Source: Arthrobacter sp. StoSoilB19
GTDB lineage: Bacteria > Actinomycetota > Actinomycetes > Actinomycetales > Micrococcaceae
Length of the DNA stretch: 64,000 nucleotides
Assembly (NCBI RefSeq): GCF_019977275.1
Contig: NZ_AP024650.1
Span: 3,534,001 to 3,598,000 of the forward strand
Direction of reading: 5' to 3'
The translations under genes were made by a program, and so were the position numbers. Numbering within the stretch: position 1 is the first letter of the stretch; every line of letters begins with the position of its first letter. The notes under the pieces were generated by a model, which had not been told where the DNA came from, ran no database searches, and saw only the letters and a program-made list of their open reading frames with translations. Below are positions 1 through 7,399 of the stretch, in pieces.

Positions 1-518
1 GCCTCGGTCCGGCGCACCCCGGTGAGCAGGAACGCGATCAGGTCCGGGATCAACAGGGCCTTCAGCCCGGCCAGGTTACGCTCGGCGGCCAGCTGGTAGA
101 TGGTGTTGAACTGGAGGAACTGCAGCCCGGTGGTCCGGTAGAGCCGTGCAGGGTCCAGCGTGGCGTGCACCGGCGCGACGGCGGCCCTGCTCCGGTCATC
201 GCGGTAGCTGAAGGGCTGTGCCACCAGCTCGCCGGCCTTGTTCACCAGGCCGTAATCCACGGCCCACGTGTCGATGCCGATGCTGGCAATTGTTTCGCCC
301 TGCGCCGCCGCCGCCGTAGCCGCGGCGCGGAGGCCCGCAAGGACCTCCGCGAACAGGGCGTCGAAGTCCCAGCGCAGGCCGCCGTCGAGCTCCACTACAC
401 CGTTGGGGAACCGGTGGACGGTCTCCAGCGATACCCCCGAGTCCGGGGAGACCCGGCCCAGCATGAGCCGCCCGGAGGAGGCACCGATGTCGACGGCGGC
501 AAACACAGCCGCACTCAT
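1..518 (-). CDS. rhaB: rhamnulokinase, N-terminal part (cut by window edge)
   Basis: The N-terminal ~172 residues of a FGGY-family sugar kinase are present; the rest lies before base 1. It would phosphorylate L-rhamnulose to L-rhamnulose-1-phosphate with ATP in the cytoplasm. The start MSAAVFAAVDIGASSGRLML carries the phosphate-1 loop (D-I-G-A-S-S-G-R) typical of RhaB, followed by the family segments IGIDTWAVDYGL and PFSYRDDR. The ATG at 518 overlaps the TGA of the upstream aldolase gene (ATGA), so translation is probably coupled, and it is the last visible gene of the rhamnose operon. The family assignment rests on these motifs and the operon; the C-terminal half cannot be checked. Confidence 0.9.
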   Translation of the reverse strand, partial: MSAAVFAAVDIGASSGRLMLGRVSPDSGVSLETVHRFPNGVVELDGGLRWDFDALFAEVLAGLRAAATAAAAQGETIASIGIDTWAVDYGLVNKAGELVAQPFSYRDDRSRAAVAPVHATLDPARLYRTTGLQFLQFNTIYQLAAERNLAGLKALLIPDLIAFLLTGVRRTE

Positions 519-2551
519 CGGAGGAAGGCTGCGGCTACTCCGGCGTCCACGGGGATGTGCAGGCCGGTGGTGTGGGACAGTTCGTTGCTGGTGAGGACGG
601 CGGCCGCGTTGGCTACGTGCTCGGGCAGGACTTCACGTTTGAGCAGTGTGCGCTGGGCGTAGTATTCGCCCAGTTTCTCCTCGTCAACGCCATAGACCGC
701 TGCGCGCTTGGCGCCCCAGCCGCCGGCGAAGATGCCGGAGCCGCGGACCACGCCGTCGGGGTTGATGCCGTTGACGCGGATGCCGTGCTCCCCCAGTTCG
801 GCCGCGAGGAGCCGGACCTGGTGGGCCTGGTCTGCTTTGGTGGCGGAGTAGGCGATGTTGTTGGGGCCGGCGAACACGGAGTTCTTGGAGGAGATGTAGA
901 TGATGTCCCCGCCCAGGCCCTGGGCGATCATCACCCTGGCGGCGGCCTTGGCCACCAGGAAGGAGCCCTTGGCCATGACGTTGTGCTGCAGGTCCCAGTC
1001 TTTTTCGGTGGTTTCCAGCAGCGGCTTGGAGATGGACAGTCCGGCGTTGTTGACTACCAGGTCCACGCCGCCGAAGGCCAGCACGGCGGCGTCGATCGCC
1101 GCGGCGACCTGGGCTTCGTCGGTGACGTCGGCCTGGACGCCGACCGCGACATCCGGGCCGCCGAGTTCCTCAGCGACCTTCTGCGCGTTCTCCAGGTTCA
1201 GGTCGGCGATGACCACGCACGCGCCTTCCGCGGCGAGGCGCGTGGCGATGGCCTTGCCGATCCCGGATGCCGCGCCGGTCACCAGCGCAATGCGGGTGGC
1301 GTGCGACTTGGGCTTGGGCATCCGGGCCAGCTTGGCTTCCTCCAGCGCCCAGTATTCGATCCGGAACTTCTCGGATTCCCCGATGGGTGCGTAGGTGGAG
1401 ATGGCCTCGGCGCCGCGCATGACGTTGATGGCATTGATGTAGAACTCGCCGGCAACCCGGGCGGTCTGTTTGTTGGCACCGAAGGAGAACATCCCCACGC
1501 CGGGCACGAGCACGATGGCCGGGTCGGCGCCGCGCAGCGCCGGCGAATCGGCATCCGCGTGGCGGTCGTAGTAGGCCTGGTAGTCCTCGCGGTAGCCGGC
1601 GTGGAGCTCCTGCAGCCGGGCAATCGAATCCTCAATGGAGGCGTCGGCCGGAAGGTCCAGGATCAGCGGCTTGACCTTGGTGCGCAGGAAGTGGTCCGGG
1701 CAGGAGGTGCCCAGGGTGCCCAGGCGCGGGTGCTCGGCGGCTTCGAGGAAGTCCAGGACGACGGCGTCGTCACTGAAGTGCCCCAGCTGCGGCTTGTCCG
1801 TGGAGGCCAGGCCGCGGATCACAGGTGCCAGGGCTGCGGCCTTGGCGCGGCGCTCAGCTTCCGGCAAGGCTGCATATCCGGGCAGCTTGGAGCCGAAGGG
1901 CTCGGCCGTGCCGTTCTCTGCGATGTACTTTTCGGCCTGTTCGATGATCCACAGGGAATTGGCTTCCGCTTCTTCGCTGGTAGCGCCCCAAGCGGTGATG
2001 CCGTGGCCGCCCAGGATGGTGCCGATGGCCTGCGGGTTGGCGTCCTTGATGGCGGCGATGTCCAAGCCCAGCTGGAATCCGGGACGGCGCCAGGGAACCC
2101 AGACCACCTTGTTGCCGAAGATCTTGGCGGTCAGTGCTTCCCCGTCAACGGCGGTGGCAATGGCGATGCCGGAGTCCGGGTGCAGGTGATCCACATGCGC
2201 GGCGTCCACCAAACCATGCATCGCCGTATCGATCGACGGAGCGGCGCCGCCCTTGCCGTGCAGGCAATAATCGAAAGCCGCCACCATCTCGTCTTCACGC
2301 TCAACACCCGGGTACACGTTCTTCAGGGCGGTCAACCGGTCCAACCGGAGCACCGCCAGGTTCTGTGCCTTCAGCGTGCCCAGGTCACCACCGGAACCCT
2401 TGACCCACAAAAGCTGTACATCCTCGCCCGTGACCGGGTCCTTCTCCGTGCCCTTGGCGGAGGTGTTGCCACCGGCGAAGTTGGTGTTCCGTTTGTCCGC
2501 ACCCAGGCGGTTGGAACGGGAAATCAGGTCTTCAACAGTCTTGTTGCTCAT
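515..2551 (-). CDS. bifunctional rhamnulose-1-phosphate aldolase / short-chain dehydrogenase
   Basis: This 678-residue protein joins two enzymes. Residues ~1-410 are a class II (zinc) aldolase/epimerase domain with the HVDHLHPDSG and GGHGITAWG histidine motifs, expected to split L-rhamnulose-1-phosphate into dihydroxyacetone phosphate and L-lactaldehyde. Residues ~420-678 are an SDR dehydrogenase with the Rossmann TGAASGIGKAIA motif, NNAG and a catalytic Y-S-A-T-K, likely oxidising lactaldehyde to L-lactate with NAD. The same fusion is known as RhaEW (YuxG) in Bacillus and relatives. It lies 6 bp after rhaI and overlaps rhaB. Joining the two steps probably limits release of toxic lactaldehyde (inference). 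Confidence 0.92.
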   Translation of the reverse strand: MSNKTVEDLISRSNRLGADKRNTNFAGGNTSAKGTEKDPVTGEDVQLLWVKGSGGDLGTLKAQNLAVLRLDRLTALKNVYPGVEREDEMVAAFDYCLHGKGGAAPSIDTAMHGLVDAAHVDHLHPDSGIAIATAVDGEALTAKIFGNKVVWVPWRRPGFQLGLDIAAIKDANPQAIGTILGGHGITAWGATSEEAEANSLWIIEQAEKYIAENGTAEPFGSKLPGYAALPEAERRAKAAALAPVIRGLASTDKPQLGHFSDDAVVLDFLEAAEHPRLGTLGTSCPDHFLRTKVKPLILDLPADASIEDSIARLQELHAGYREDYQAYYDRHADADSPALRGADPAIVLVPGVGMFSFGANKQTARVAGEFYINAINVMRGAEAISTYAPIGESEKFRIEYWALEEAKLARMPKPKSHATRIALVTGAASGIGKAIATRLAAEGACVVIADLNLENAQKVAEELGGPDVAVGVQADVTDEAQVAAAIDAAVLAFGGVDLVVNNAGLSISKPLLETTEKDWDLQHNVMAKGSFLVAKAAARVMIAQGLGGDIIYISSKNSVFAGPNNIAYSATKADQAHQVRLLAAELGEHGIRVNGINPDGVVRGSGIFAGGWGAKRAAVYGVDEEKLGEYYAQRTLLKREVLPEHVANAAAVLTSNELSHTTGLHIPVDAGVAAAFLR

Positions 2552-2557
2552 GGCTGG

Positions 2558-3724
2558 TTATGCGCCCCATCCGGCTTGCTGGCCGCCAAGGCGGTCCTCG
2601 TTGATCTGTTTCTGGTAGCCGCTGGCCTTGAAGGCAGCCATCGGGTCCGCGGGCAGGCCGCGGGATTCACGCCACTCGGCAAGGACCGGGCGGACGTCGG
2701 TGTAGAACGCATCGTTGAAGATGCCGTTGGCGGCCAGCACATCGCCGGCGCGCTGCGCCTCGGCCAGCGCCGCGGTGTCCACCAGCAGGGCGCGGGCGGT
2801 CATTTCCTGGACGTTCAGGACGGAACGGATCTGGCCAGGAATCTTCTCCTCCAGGTTGTGGCACTGGTCCAGCATGAGGGCCACACCGGAATCCTTGCCG
2901 AAGCCGCCACCGCGGATCACCTCGCACATGATGCGGAAGAGCTGGAACGGGTCCGCAGCACCCACGATCAGGTCGTCGTCGGCATAGAAGCGCGAGTTGA
3001 AGTCGAAGGAACCCAGCTTGCCCAGGCGCAGCAGCTGCATCACGATGAACTCGATGTTGGTGCCCGGCGCGTGGTGGCCGGTGTCGAGGCAGACAAACGC
3101 CTTCTCACCCAGGGCCAGGGTCTGGGCGTAGGAAGTGCCCCAGTCCGGAACATCGGTGTGGTAGAAAGCCGGCTCAAAGAACTTGTACTCCAGTACCAGC
3201 CGCTGCCCATCCCCCAGGGCCGCGTAGATTTCCTGCAGGGACTCGGCCAGCCGGTCCTGGCGGCCGCGCATGTCGTCCTGGCCCGGGTAGTTGGTGCCGT
3301 CCGCCAGCCAGATCTTCAAGTCCTTCGAACCCGTGGCGTGCATGATGTCGATGCAGTCCAGGTGGTGGTCGATGGCCCGGCGGCGGACCGACTCGTTGGA
3401 GGAGGTCAGGGAACCGAATTTGTACTCATCATCCTGGAAGGTGTTGGAGTTGATGGTGCCCAGCCCCACCCCCAGTCCGGCGGCGTAATCCTTCAGTGCG
3501 GCGTAGTCGTCCACCTTGTCCCACGGGATATGCAGGGCCACGGTGGGAGCCAGCCCGGTCAACTCGTGGACCTTCGCGGCGTCGGCCAGCTTTTCCTGGA
3601 CCGTCCGCGGCGTACCGGGTGTGCCAAACACCTTGAACCGCGTGCCTGAATTTCCATAAGCCCACGATGGGACCTCGATGGCAAGCTCCCCGAGCCTGCC
3701 CAGCGCCTTTGCTACGTCATTCAT
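2558..3724 (-). CDS. rhaI: L-rhamnose isomerase
   Basis: This 388-residue cytoplasmic TIM-barrel isomerase interconverts L-rhamnose and L-rhamnulose, the first committed step after the mutarotase. It is of the Pseudomonas stutzeri/RhaI type rather than E. coli RhaA, as seen from its length, the N-terminal AIEVPSWAYGNSGTRFKVF segment and the sugar/metal-binding runs KIWLADGTNYPGQDD, LEYKFFEPAFY, CLDTGHHAPGTNIE and FDFNSRFYADDDL. The ATG is preceded by GGAAAG at good spacing. It sits between rhaM (120-bp gap holding a possible hairpin) and the aldolase fusion (6-bp gap), all in one operon. Confidence 0.93.
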   Translation of the reverse strand: MNDVAKALGRLGELAIEVPSWAYGNSGTRFKVFGTPGTPRTVQEKLADAAKVHELTGLAPTVALHIPWDKVDDYAALKDYAAGLGVGLGTINSNTFQDDEYKFGSLTSSNESVRRRAIDHHLDCIDIMHATGSKDLKIWLADGTNYPGQDDMRGRQDRLAESLQEIYAALGDGQRLVLEYKFFEPAFYHTDVPDWGTSYAQTLALGEKAFVCLDTGHHAPGTNIEFIVMQLLRLGKLGSFDFNSRFYADDDLIVGAADPFQLFRIMCEVIRGGGFGKDSGVALMLDQCHNLEEKIPGQIRSVLNVQEMTARALLVDTAALAEAQRAGDVLAANGIFNDAFYTDVRPVLAEWRESRGLPADPMAAFKASGYQKQINEDRLGGQQAGWGA

Positions 3725-3821
3725 GATGGTTCTTTCCGGTGTCTGAGCGTCTGTCTGATGCGTTGTGGATGGGTGCCCCGCTGCTGGAGCCGTGCTGGTG
3801 GTGGTGCCCGACGGATTCGAC

Positions 3822-3854
3822 GGCGGGCTGCCTGCTTCAGCCCGTCAGCCCGCC
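3822..3854 (-). other. possible hairpin between rhaM and rhaI
   Basis: Nine-base arms GGCGGGCTG (3822-3830) and CAGCCCGCC (3846-3854) flank a 15-base loop and overlap the end of rhaM. There is no T-run. It could lower read-through or protect the upstream transcript; it may equally be a chance GC-rich repeat. Confidence 0.3.
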
Positions 3855-4189
3855 GAGGGCTGTGCGGCCAACTGGCTGTCAAGGTTGAAAACTTCTTCCA
3901 GGACCTGGAACCCTTCGTCGGGCGCCTGGCCGGAATCTGCAAAGAGGGTTGCCATTTCCGCCTGCCAACGGGCGTTGACTTCGGTCAGGGCCATGCGGGC
4001 GCGGACGGCGTCAAAGTCGTCGCACTCCACGTAGCCCACCAGGAGGCCGTCCTCCGCCAGGAAGAGGGAGTAGTTATGCCATCCCGCTTCCTTGAGCGCA
4101 TGCAGCATCTCCGGCCACACCGCGGCGTGCCGGCGACGGTATTCATTGATCAGCGCCGGCTGCACCGAGGAACGGAAGCACACCCTCAT
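3845..4189 (-). CDS. rhaM: L-rhamnose mutarotase
   Basis: A 114-residue RhaM/YiiL-family protein that interconverts alpha and beta anomers of L-rhamnose for the isomerase. The sequence has the family landmarks: an RHAAVWPEML histidine segment, HNYSLFL and LVGYVECDDFDA. The open frame extends to 4243, but the ATG at 4189 is chosen because AAGGAG lies just upstream and the protein then starts MRVCFRSSV as in the family. It is the first gene of the rhamnose operon, 25 bp downstream of a perfect inverted repeat that is probably the LacI operator. Confidence 0.93.
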   Translation of the reverse strand: MRVCFRSSVQPALINEYRRRHAAVWPEMLHALKEAGWHNYSLFLAEDGLLVGYVECDDFDAVRARMALTEVNARWQAEMATLFADSGQAPDEGFQVLEEVFNLDSQLAAQPSAG

Positions 4190-4214
4190 TGGGACTCCTT
4201 TTTCAAACGTTGAT

Positions 4215-4245
4215 CTTTGAATCGTTTCATTAATACGATTCAAAG
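4215..4245. promoter_or_regulatory. probable rhamnose operator (perfect inverted repeat)
   Basis: CTTTGAATCGT (4215-4225) and ACGATTCAAAG (4235-4245) are exact reverse complements separated by nine bases. The left part also contains the LacI-family-like 12-mer TGAATCGTTTCA (4218-4229). It lies between the divergent rhaM and the LacI-family gene and covers the region just after the predicted rhaM -10. Related 12-mers occur at 11551, 12409 and 22218. The binding protein is inferred to be the adjacent LacI-family regulator. Confidence 0.8.
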
Positions 4246-4271
4246 TACTCTTGGACTTGAGCAGCTGTCAA
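4242..4271 (-). promoter_or_regulatory. candidate promoter of the rhamnose operon
   Basis: On the minus strand a consensus -35 TTGACA (4266-4271) is followed after 18 bases by a weak -10-like TACTTT (4242-4247). The operator palindrome begins within the -10, so a bound repressor would block polymerase. The -35 is exact, the -10 matches only three of six bases, so this is moderate evidence. Confidence 0.5.
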
Positions 4272-4339
4272 GCAATGACAGGAACTTTTGATCTCCCGCA
4301 CGGAACCTCCTGCAGCGGGCAAGTCAGCACGGAGAATCG

Positions 4340-5359
4340 ATGAACCGCACAGCCAGTATCAAGGACGTGGCCAACCATGCAAGCGTGGCCGTGGGGACGG
4401 TGTCGAACGTCCTGAATTATCCGGACCGGGTGTCGGCACGGACCAAGGAACGGGTCCTGCGCGCCATCGATGAACTTGGCTTTGTCCGAAACGACGCCGC
4501 CCGGCAACTCCGCGCGGGCCACAGCCGCACCATCGGACTCATTGTCCTGGACGTCGGCAACCCCTTCTTCACCTCCGTGGTCCGCGCCGCCGAGGACGCC
4601 GCCGCACTGCAGGGAAGCGCCGTCCTGCTGGGCGACAGCGGCCACAACGCCGGCCGGGAGGCCAATTACATCGACCTCTTCCAGGAGCAGCGTGTCCAGG
4701 GCCTGTTGATTTCGCCGGTGGGGGACATCACGGAGCGGCTGGACCTCCTCCGCGAGCGCGGGGTGCCCACGGTGCTGGTGGACCGGCTGGCTGACGAATC
4801 AAAGTTCAGTTCAGTCGCTGTGGATGACGACGCCGGCGGGTACCTCGCAGCCCGGCACCTGCTGGACACCGGCCGCCGCCGGCTCGCCTTCGTTGGCGGC
4901 CCCACGTCCATCCGGCAGGTGGCGGACCGCCTCCAGGGTGCCCGGCGGGCCGTGAAGGAGGAGCCGGACGCCACGCTGGAGGTGCTGGATTCAAAGGGGC
5001 AGACGGTCCTTGCGGGACGCAGCGTGGGCGACATGCTGGTGCAGCGCGGCCGGGCGGAACTGCCGGACGGGATCTTCTGCGCCAACGATCTTCTGGCCCT
5101 GGGTGTCATGCAGTCACTGACCATGACGCACACGTTCCGCATTCCTGAGGACGTGGCCTTGATCGGCTACGACGACATCGATTTTGCCGTCTCCGCCGTG
5201 GTGCCGCTCTCCTCCATCCGCCAGCCCACCGAGCTGCTGGGCCGGACAGCCATCGAGCTGCTGGCCGAAGAAGTGGAGTCCCAGAACCCCGTCCATCGGT
5301 CAGTGGTCTTCACGCCTGAGCTTGTCATCCGGCAGAGCACGGCAACGACCGCCGGCTGA
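4340..5359 (+). CDS. LacI-family transcriptional regulator, probably of rhamnose genes
   Basis: A 339-residue LacI/GalR regulator. Residues ~5-50 form the helix-turn-helix (SIKDVANHASVAVGTVSNVL), then the hinge RQLRAG, and residues ~60-335 the periplasmic-binding-like sensor domain (TIGLIVLDVGNPFF, FCANDLLALGVM, ALIGYDDIDFA). It is divergent from rhaM across 150 bp that hold an 11-bp perfect inverted repeat. By location it should repress the rhamnose operon and itself, and be released by rhamnose or a metabolite of it (inference). Similar boxes elsewhere in the window suggest that it also controls glycosidase and transporter genes. Confidence 0.88.
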   Translation: MNRTASIKDVANHASVAVGTVSNVLNYPDRVSARTKERVLRAIDELGFVRNDAARQLRAGHSRTIGLIVLDVGNPFFTSVVRAAEDAAALQGSAVLLGDSGHNAGREANYIDLFQEQRVQGLLISPVGDITERLDLLRERGVPTVLVDRLADESKFSSVAVDDDAGGYLAARHLLDTGRRRLAFVGGPTSIRQVADRLQGARRAVKEEPDATLEVLDSKGQTVLAGRSVGDMLVQRGRAELPDGIFCANDLLALGVMQSLTMTHTFRIPEDVALIGYDDIDFAVSAVVPLSSIRQPTELLGRTAIELLAEEVESQNPVHRSVVFTPELVIRQSTATTAG

Positions 5360-5376
5360 CAACCCCACCGGCCAGG

Positions 5377-5754
5377 CTAGTTTCCGCCCTGCTGCAGCCA
5401 CTTCATGGACTCATCCCGCGAAGTGAAAAAGCGGGTGGGGCAGGGTGGGATGTGGACGCCGAGGAAGAAGTTGGCGATGATCCGGTCCACCGGACTTGCC
5501 CCGAGCAGCGCGATGCGGTTGGCCGCACATGGAATGGAGAAGACCGACCGCGCATCCCTGCTGACGGCCTCCGTGGTGGCCATATCCACCAGCATGGGGT
5601 AGCTGCCATCCCCGGCTATCCGGTTCACCGTCGCCATGGCCGCCTGCGCATCCTGGAGTTCTATCCGGACACGAGGTTCCCAAATGAGATGGATGATGCC
5701 ATCGGTGCGCAATTCCACGGTGCCCTTGCCACCGTCGACCGTTACGGGCTCCAT
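5377..5754 (-). CDS. small SpoIIAA/STAS-like (DUF7793-type) protein
   Basis: A 125-residue soluble protein with no signal peptide. The alternation of short strands and helices, the run YPMLVDMATTEAVSRDARSV and the ending in TRFFTSRDESMKWLQ resemble the SpoIIAA-like/DUF7793 proteins common in Arthrobacter. Their biochemical role is unknown to me. GGAGGGAGG precedes the ATG. It stands alone, convergent with the LacI gene (17-bp gap), and shows no clear link to sugar metabolism. The fold assignment is from pattern recognition only. Confidence 0.6.
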   Translation of the reverse strand: MEPVTVDGGKGTVELRTDGIIHLIWEPRVRIELQDAQAAMATVNRIAGDGSYPMLVDMATTEAVSRDARSVFSIPCAANRIALLGASPVDRIIANFFLGVHIPPCPTRFFTSRDESMKWLQQGGN

Positions 5755-6068
5755 GACGCCGCCTCCCTCCAGTGGGCAGTTGCTGAACCCCTCTATCTTG
5801 CCCCACGCATGGACAGCCAGGCGCGCGCCACTCCCCGGACCACGGGCCTGCCCTCCGACGGGCTTGACTGATCAGCATGCTTACTAATAGGTTGGTCGAC
5901 GTGCCCGTGGCCTGGATCACCAGTCAAACGCCACGTGTCGCGGCCCGCCAGGGCTGCATTTGAAATGAACTGCATTTGAAATAAACAGTTCCGCCGGGGT
6001 TCTCCATGGGGGCGGAGCCTCGGAGGATTCATTGCGCCGCCACCCGGCGCTGAAAGGATTTACCGAAA
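5755..6068. other. 314-bp intergenic stretch between two divergent genes
   Basis: No coding gene is convincing here. It holds a 16-bp imperfect tandem duplication (5954-5985) and, near its right end, GAAAGGA about 12 bases before the ATG of the secreted-protein gene. Promoters for both neighbours should lie here, but I could not pick out a -10/-35 pair with confidence. Confidence 0.6.
5954..5985. repeat. 16-bp tandem duplication, two copies
   Basis: CTGCATTTGAAATGAA (5954-5969) is followed directly by CTGCATTTGAAATAAA (5970-5985), one mismatch in 16. It is AT-rich compared with its surroundings and lies about 85-115 bp upstream of the secreted-protein gene. It could be a duplicated regulator site or a slippage duplication. 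Confidence 0.8.
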
Positions 6069-6632
6069 ATGCGAACCAAGGTCTCAGCTTCAATCACCGC
6101 TCTCGCCCTCTCCGGCGCCATGCTCTTTGGCATGGCAGGCCCGGCCACGGCAGCAGCACCCGCGGCTCCTTCTGCCGCCTCCCAGTCATCAAAGGTTGCC
6201 GGCGTTACGGGCACCATCAACCAGACCATCGACGGCGTAGGCAGCTTTGCCGGCTCCTTCACCCCCACCGGCTTCGATGCCCAGGACGGCCAGCTCATGG
6301 TCACCGGCCTGGTGCAGGGCACCTTCACCGACCTCGCCGGCAAGGCCACCCAGGTGAGCCAGACGGTAACCACAACCGCCGCTGCTGCACCCACCACCAT
6401 GGCCGGCGGCGGCGGTGGCGGCTGCGACGTGGTGAACCTTGTCCTCGGCCCGCTTCACCTCGATGTCCTGGGACTCAACGTCGACCTGAACCAGGTGGTA
6501 TTGGACATCGTGGCGCAGTCCGGCGCAGGCAAGCTGGTGGGCAACCTCCTGTGCGCCATCACCGGACTCCTGGACGGCGGGACCGGCCTGAGCGGCCTGG
6601 CCAACCTGCTCAACCGGGTCCTGGGACTGTAG
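6069..6632 (+). CDS. small secreted protein of unknown function
   Basis: A 187-residue protein with a Sec signal peptide (MRTKV, hydrophobic run, AGPATA-A near residue 27). The mature part is Thr/Ala-rich, with a strand-rich region (residues ~40-105: VTGTINQTIDGVGSFAGSF), a six-Gly run followed by the first of two cysteines, and a Leu/Val/Gly-rich C-terminus (LGPLHLDVLGLNVDLNQVVLDI). The two cysteines (GGCDVV and NLLCAI) could form a disulfide. Proteins of this general kind occur in many Actinobacteria without a known role. It is followed by a good terminator and so is probably a single-gene unit. Confidence 0.75.
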   Translation: MRTKVSASITALALSGAMLFGMAGPATAAAPAAPSAASQSSKVAGVTGTINQTIDGVGSFAGSFTPTGFDAQDGQLMVTGLVQGTFTDLAGKATQVSQTVTTTAAAAPTTMAGGGGGGCDVVNLVLGPLHLDVLGLNVDLNQVVLDIVAQSGAGKLVGNLLCAITGLLDGGTGLSGLANLLNRVLGL

Positions 6633-6666
6633 TCTCCCAGCACTCCAACAACCAGGTATTGCCAAG

Positions 6667-6697
6667 AGCGGGCGGCCCTTCGAGGCCGTCCGCTTTT
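6667..6697 (+). terminator. Rho-independent terminator after the secreted-protein gene
   Basis: AGCGGGCGGCC (6667-6677), loop CTTCGA, GGCCGTCCGCT (6684-6694) with one G-T pair, then TTTT. It begins 35 bp after the stop codon. Confidence 0.75.
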
Positions 6698-6728
6698 GCG
6701 CTGTCCCCCCAAGTTTTTGCGCTGTCCC
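6694..6728. repeat. direct repeat of a 14-mer after the terminator
   Basis: TTTTGCGCTGTCCC occurs at 6694-6707 and again at 6715-6728, where the second copy reaches the stop codon of the convergent DUF1961 gene. The first copy includes the T-run of the terminator. A local duplication of the terminator tail is the simplest explanation. Confidence 0.75.
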
Positions 6729-7399
6729 TAAAGCCTCTCCACCACCAGGTTCCGGTAGGCAGCCCGGAGCGGAGCCATCTGCCGGAAGCCGATCCGGCCG
6801 CCGCCAAGCACCCTTCCCGAGGGATCGTCCCACTCAAAAAGGAGCAGGCCGTTGATGGAGAATGCCACCCGGGGCCCGTCCTTCACCACCTCCAGCCGGT
6901 AGAAGCCGGCGGCATCCTCCGCGGGCGGCAACGGGTCCGCACCCTGCGCCACCAGCTCAAATCCCGCGCTCTTGCGCAGGTTGCAGGTACGGAAGGCACG
7001 CTCGGACGGGTGCTTGTGCCGGAAGTAGGAGACGTGCAGGGTGTTGATGTCGCCGGAGTGGTACTGGGGATAGAAGCCCGTCCGGGTCGCAAGGGCCGGG
7101 CTGAACAGGTCCAGCCCGGCCTGTCCTGTGGCTGCAAGGAACAGCATGGCCAAGCCGGGCTCCGCGAGCGGCCGGAAGTCCCAGCTGATGCGGATGCCGT
7201 CCGGGAAGTCCCGGGGGCACCAGACCGTCCAATGCGCGTGGTCGCCGAACTCCTGGTCGTCCAGTGCGCCGGACAGCTCCAGGGCTCCTTCATGGCTCCC
7301 CATCCGCAGCGGCCCTTCCGCCACCCAACCGGCCACGTCATCCGGTCCTGCCAGCGGGTTGCTGTAGAGGATGCCCGTCTCCAAGCCCGTCGTGCCCAC
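6728..7399 (-). CDS. DUF1961 (YesU-like) protein
   Basis: A 223-residue soluble protein with the concanavalin-like features of DUF1961: DHAHWTVWCPRDFPDG, ISWDFRPL, LHVSYFRHKHPSERAFRTCNLRKS and a C-terminal YRNLVVERL. Bacillus YesU, encoded in the rhamnogalacturonan yes cluster, belongs to this family; its exact activity is not established, so a glycan-binding or lyase/hydrolase role is only plausible. There is no signal peptide, so it acts in the cytoplasm. The GTG start abuts the stop codon of the acetylesterase gene, and it is the last gene of the five-gene importer operon. Confidence 0.8.
   Translation of the reverse strand: MGTTGLETGILYSNPLAGPDDVAGWVAEGPLRMGSHEGALELSGALDDQEFGDHAHWTVWCPRDFPDGIRISWDFRPLAEPGLAMLFLAATGQAGLDLFSPALATRTGFYPQYHSGDINTLHVSYFRHKHPSERAFRTCNLRKSAGFELVAQGADPLPPAEDAAGFYRLEVVKDGPRVAFSINGLLLFEWDDPSGRVLGGGRIGFRQMAPLRAAYRNLVVERL

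Noticed and set aside
515-2551. possible chance joining of two genes in the aldolase-dehydrogenase protein
   Set aside because: The same fusion is known in other bacteria (RhaEW), and both halves keep their catalytic residues, so it is a true bifunctional protein.
557-3649. 1030-residue plus-strand reading frame
   Set aside because: It lies opposite the rhamnose aldolase fusion and isomerase genes, which have clear catalytic motifs. The frame is Gly/Val/Gln-rich with no recognisable domain, as expected for the complement of GC-rich coding DNA.
5864-5888. TTGACT and TACTAAT as a promoter for the secreted-protein gene
   Set aside because: The spacer is only 12 bases, which is too short for a standard sigma-70-type promoter.
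5411-5920. 169-residue minus-strand frame overlapping the SpoIIAA-like gene
   Set aside because: It lacks a ribosome site and conserved features; the 125-residue frame at 5377-5754 has a strong GGAGG and a sensible composition.
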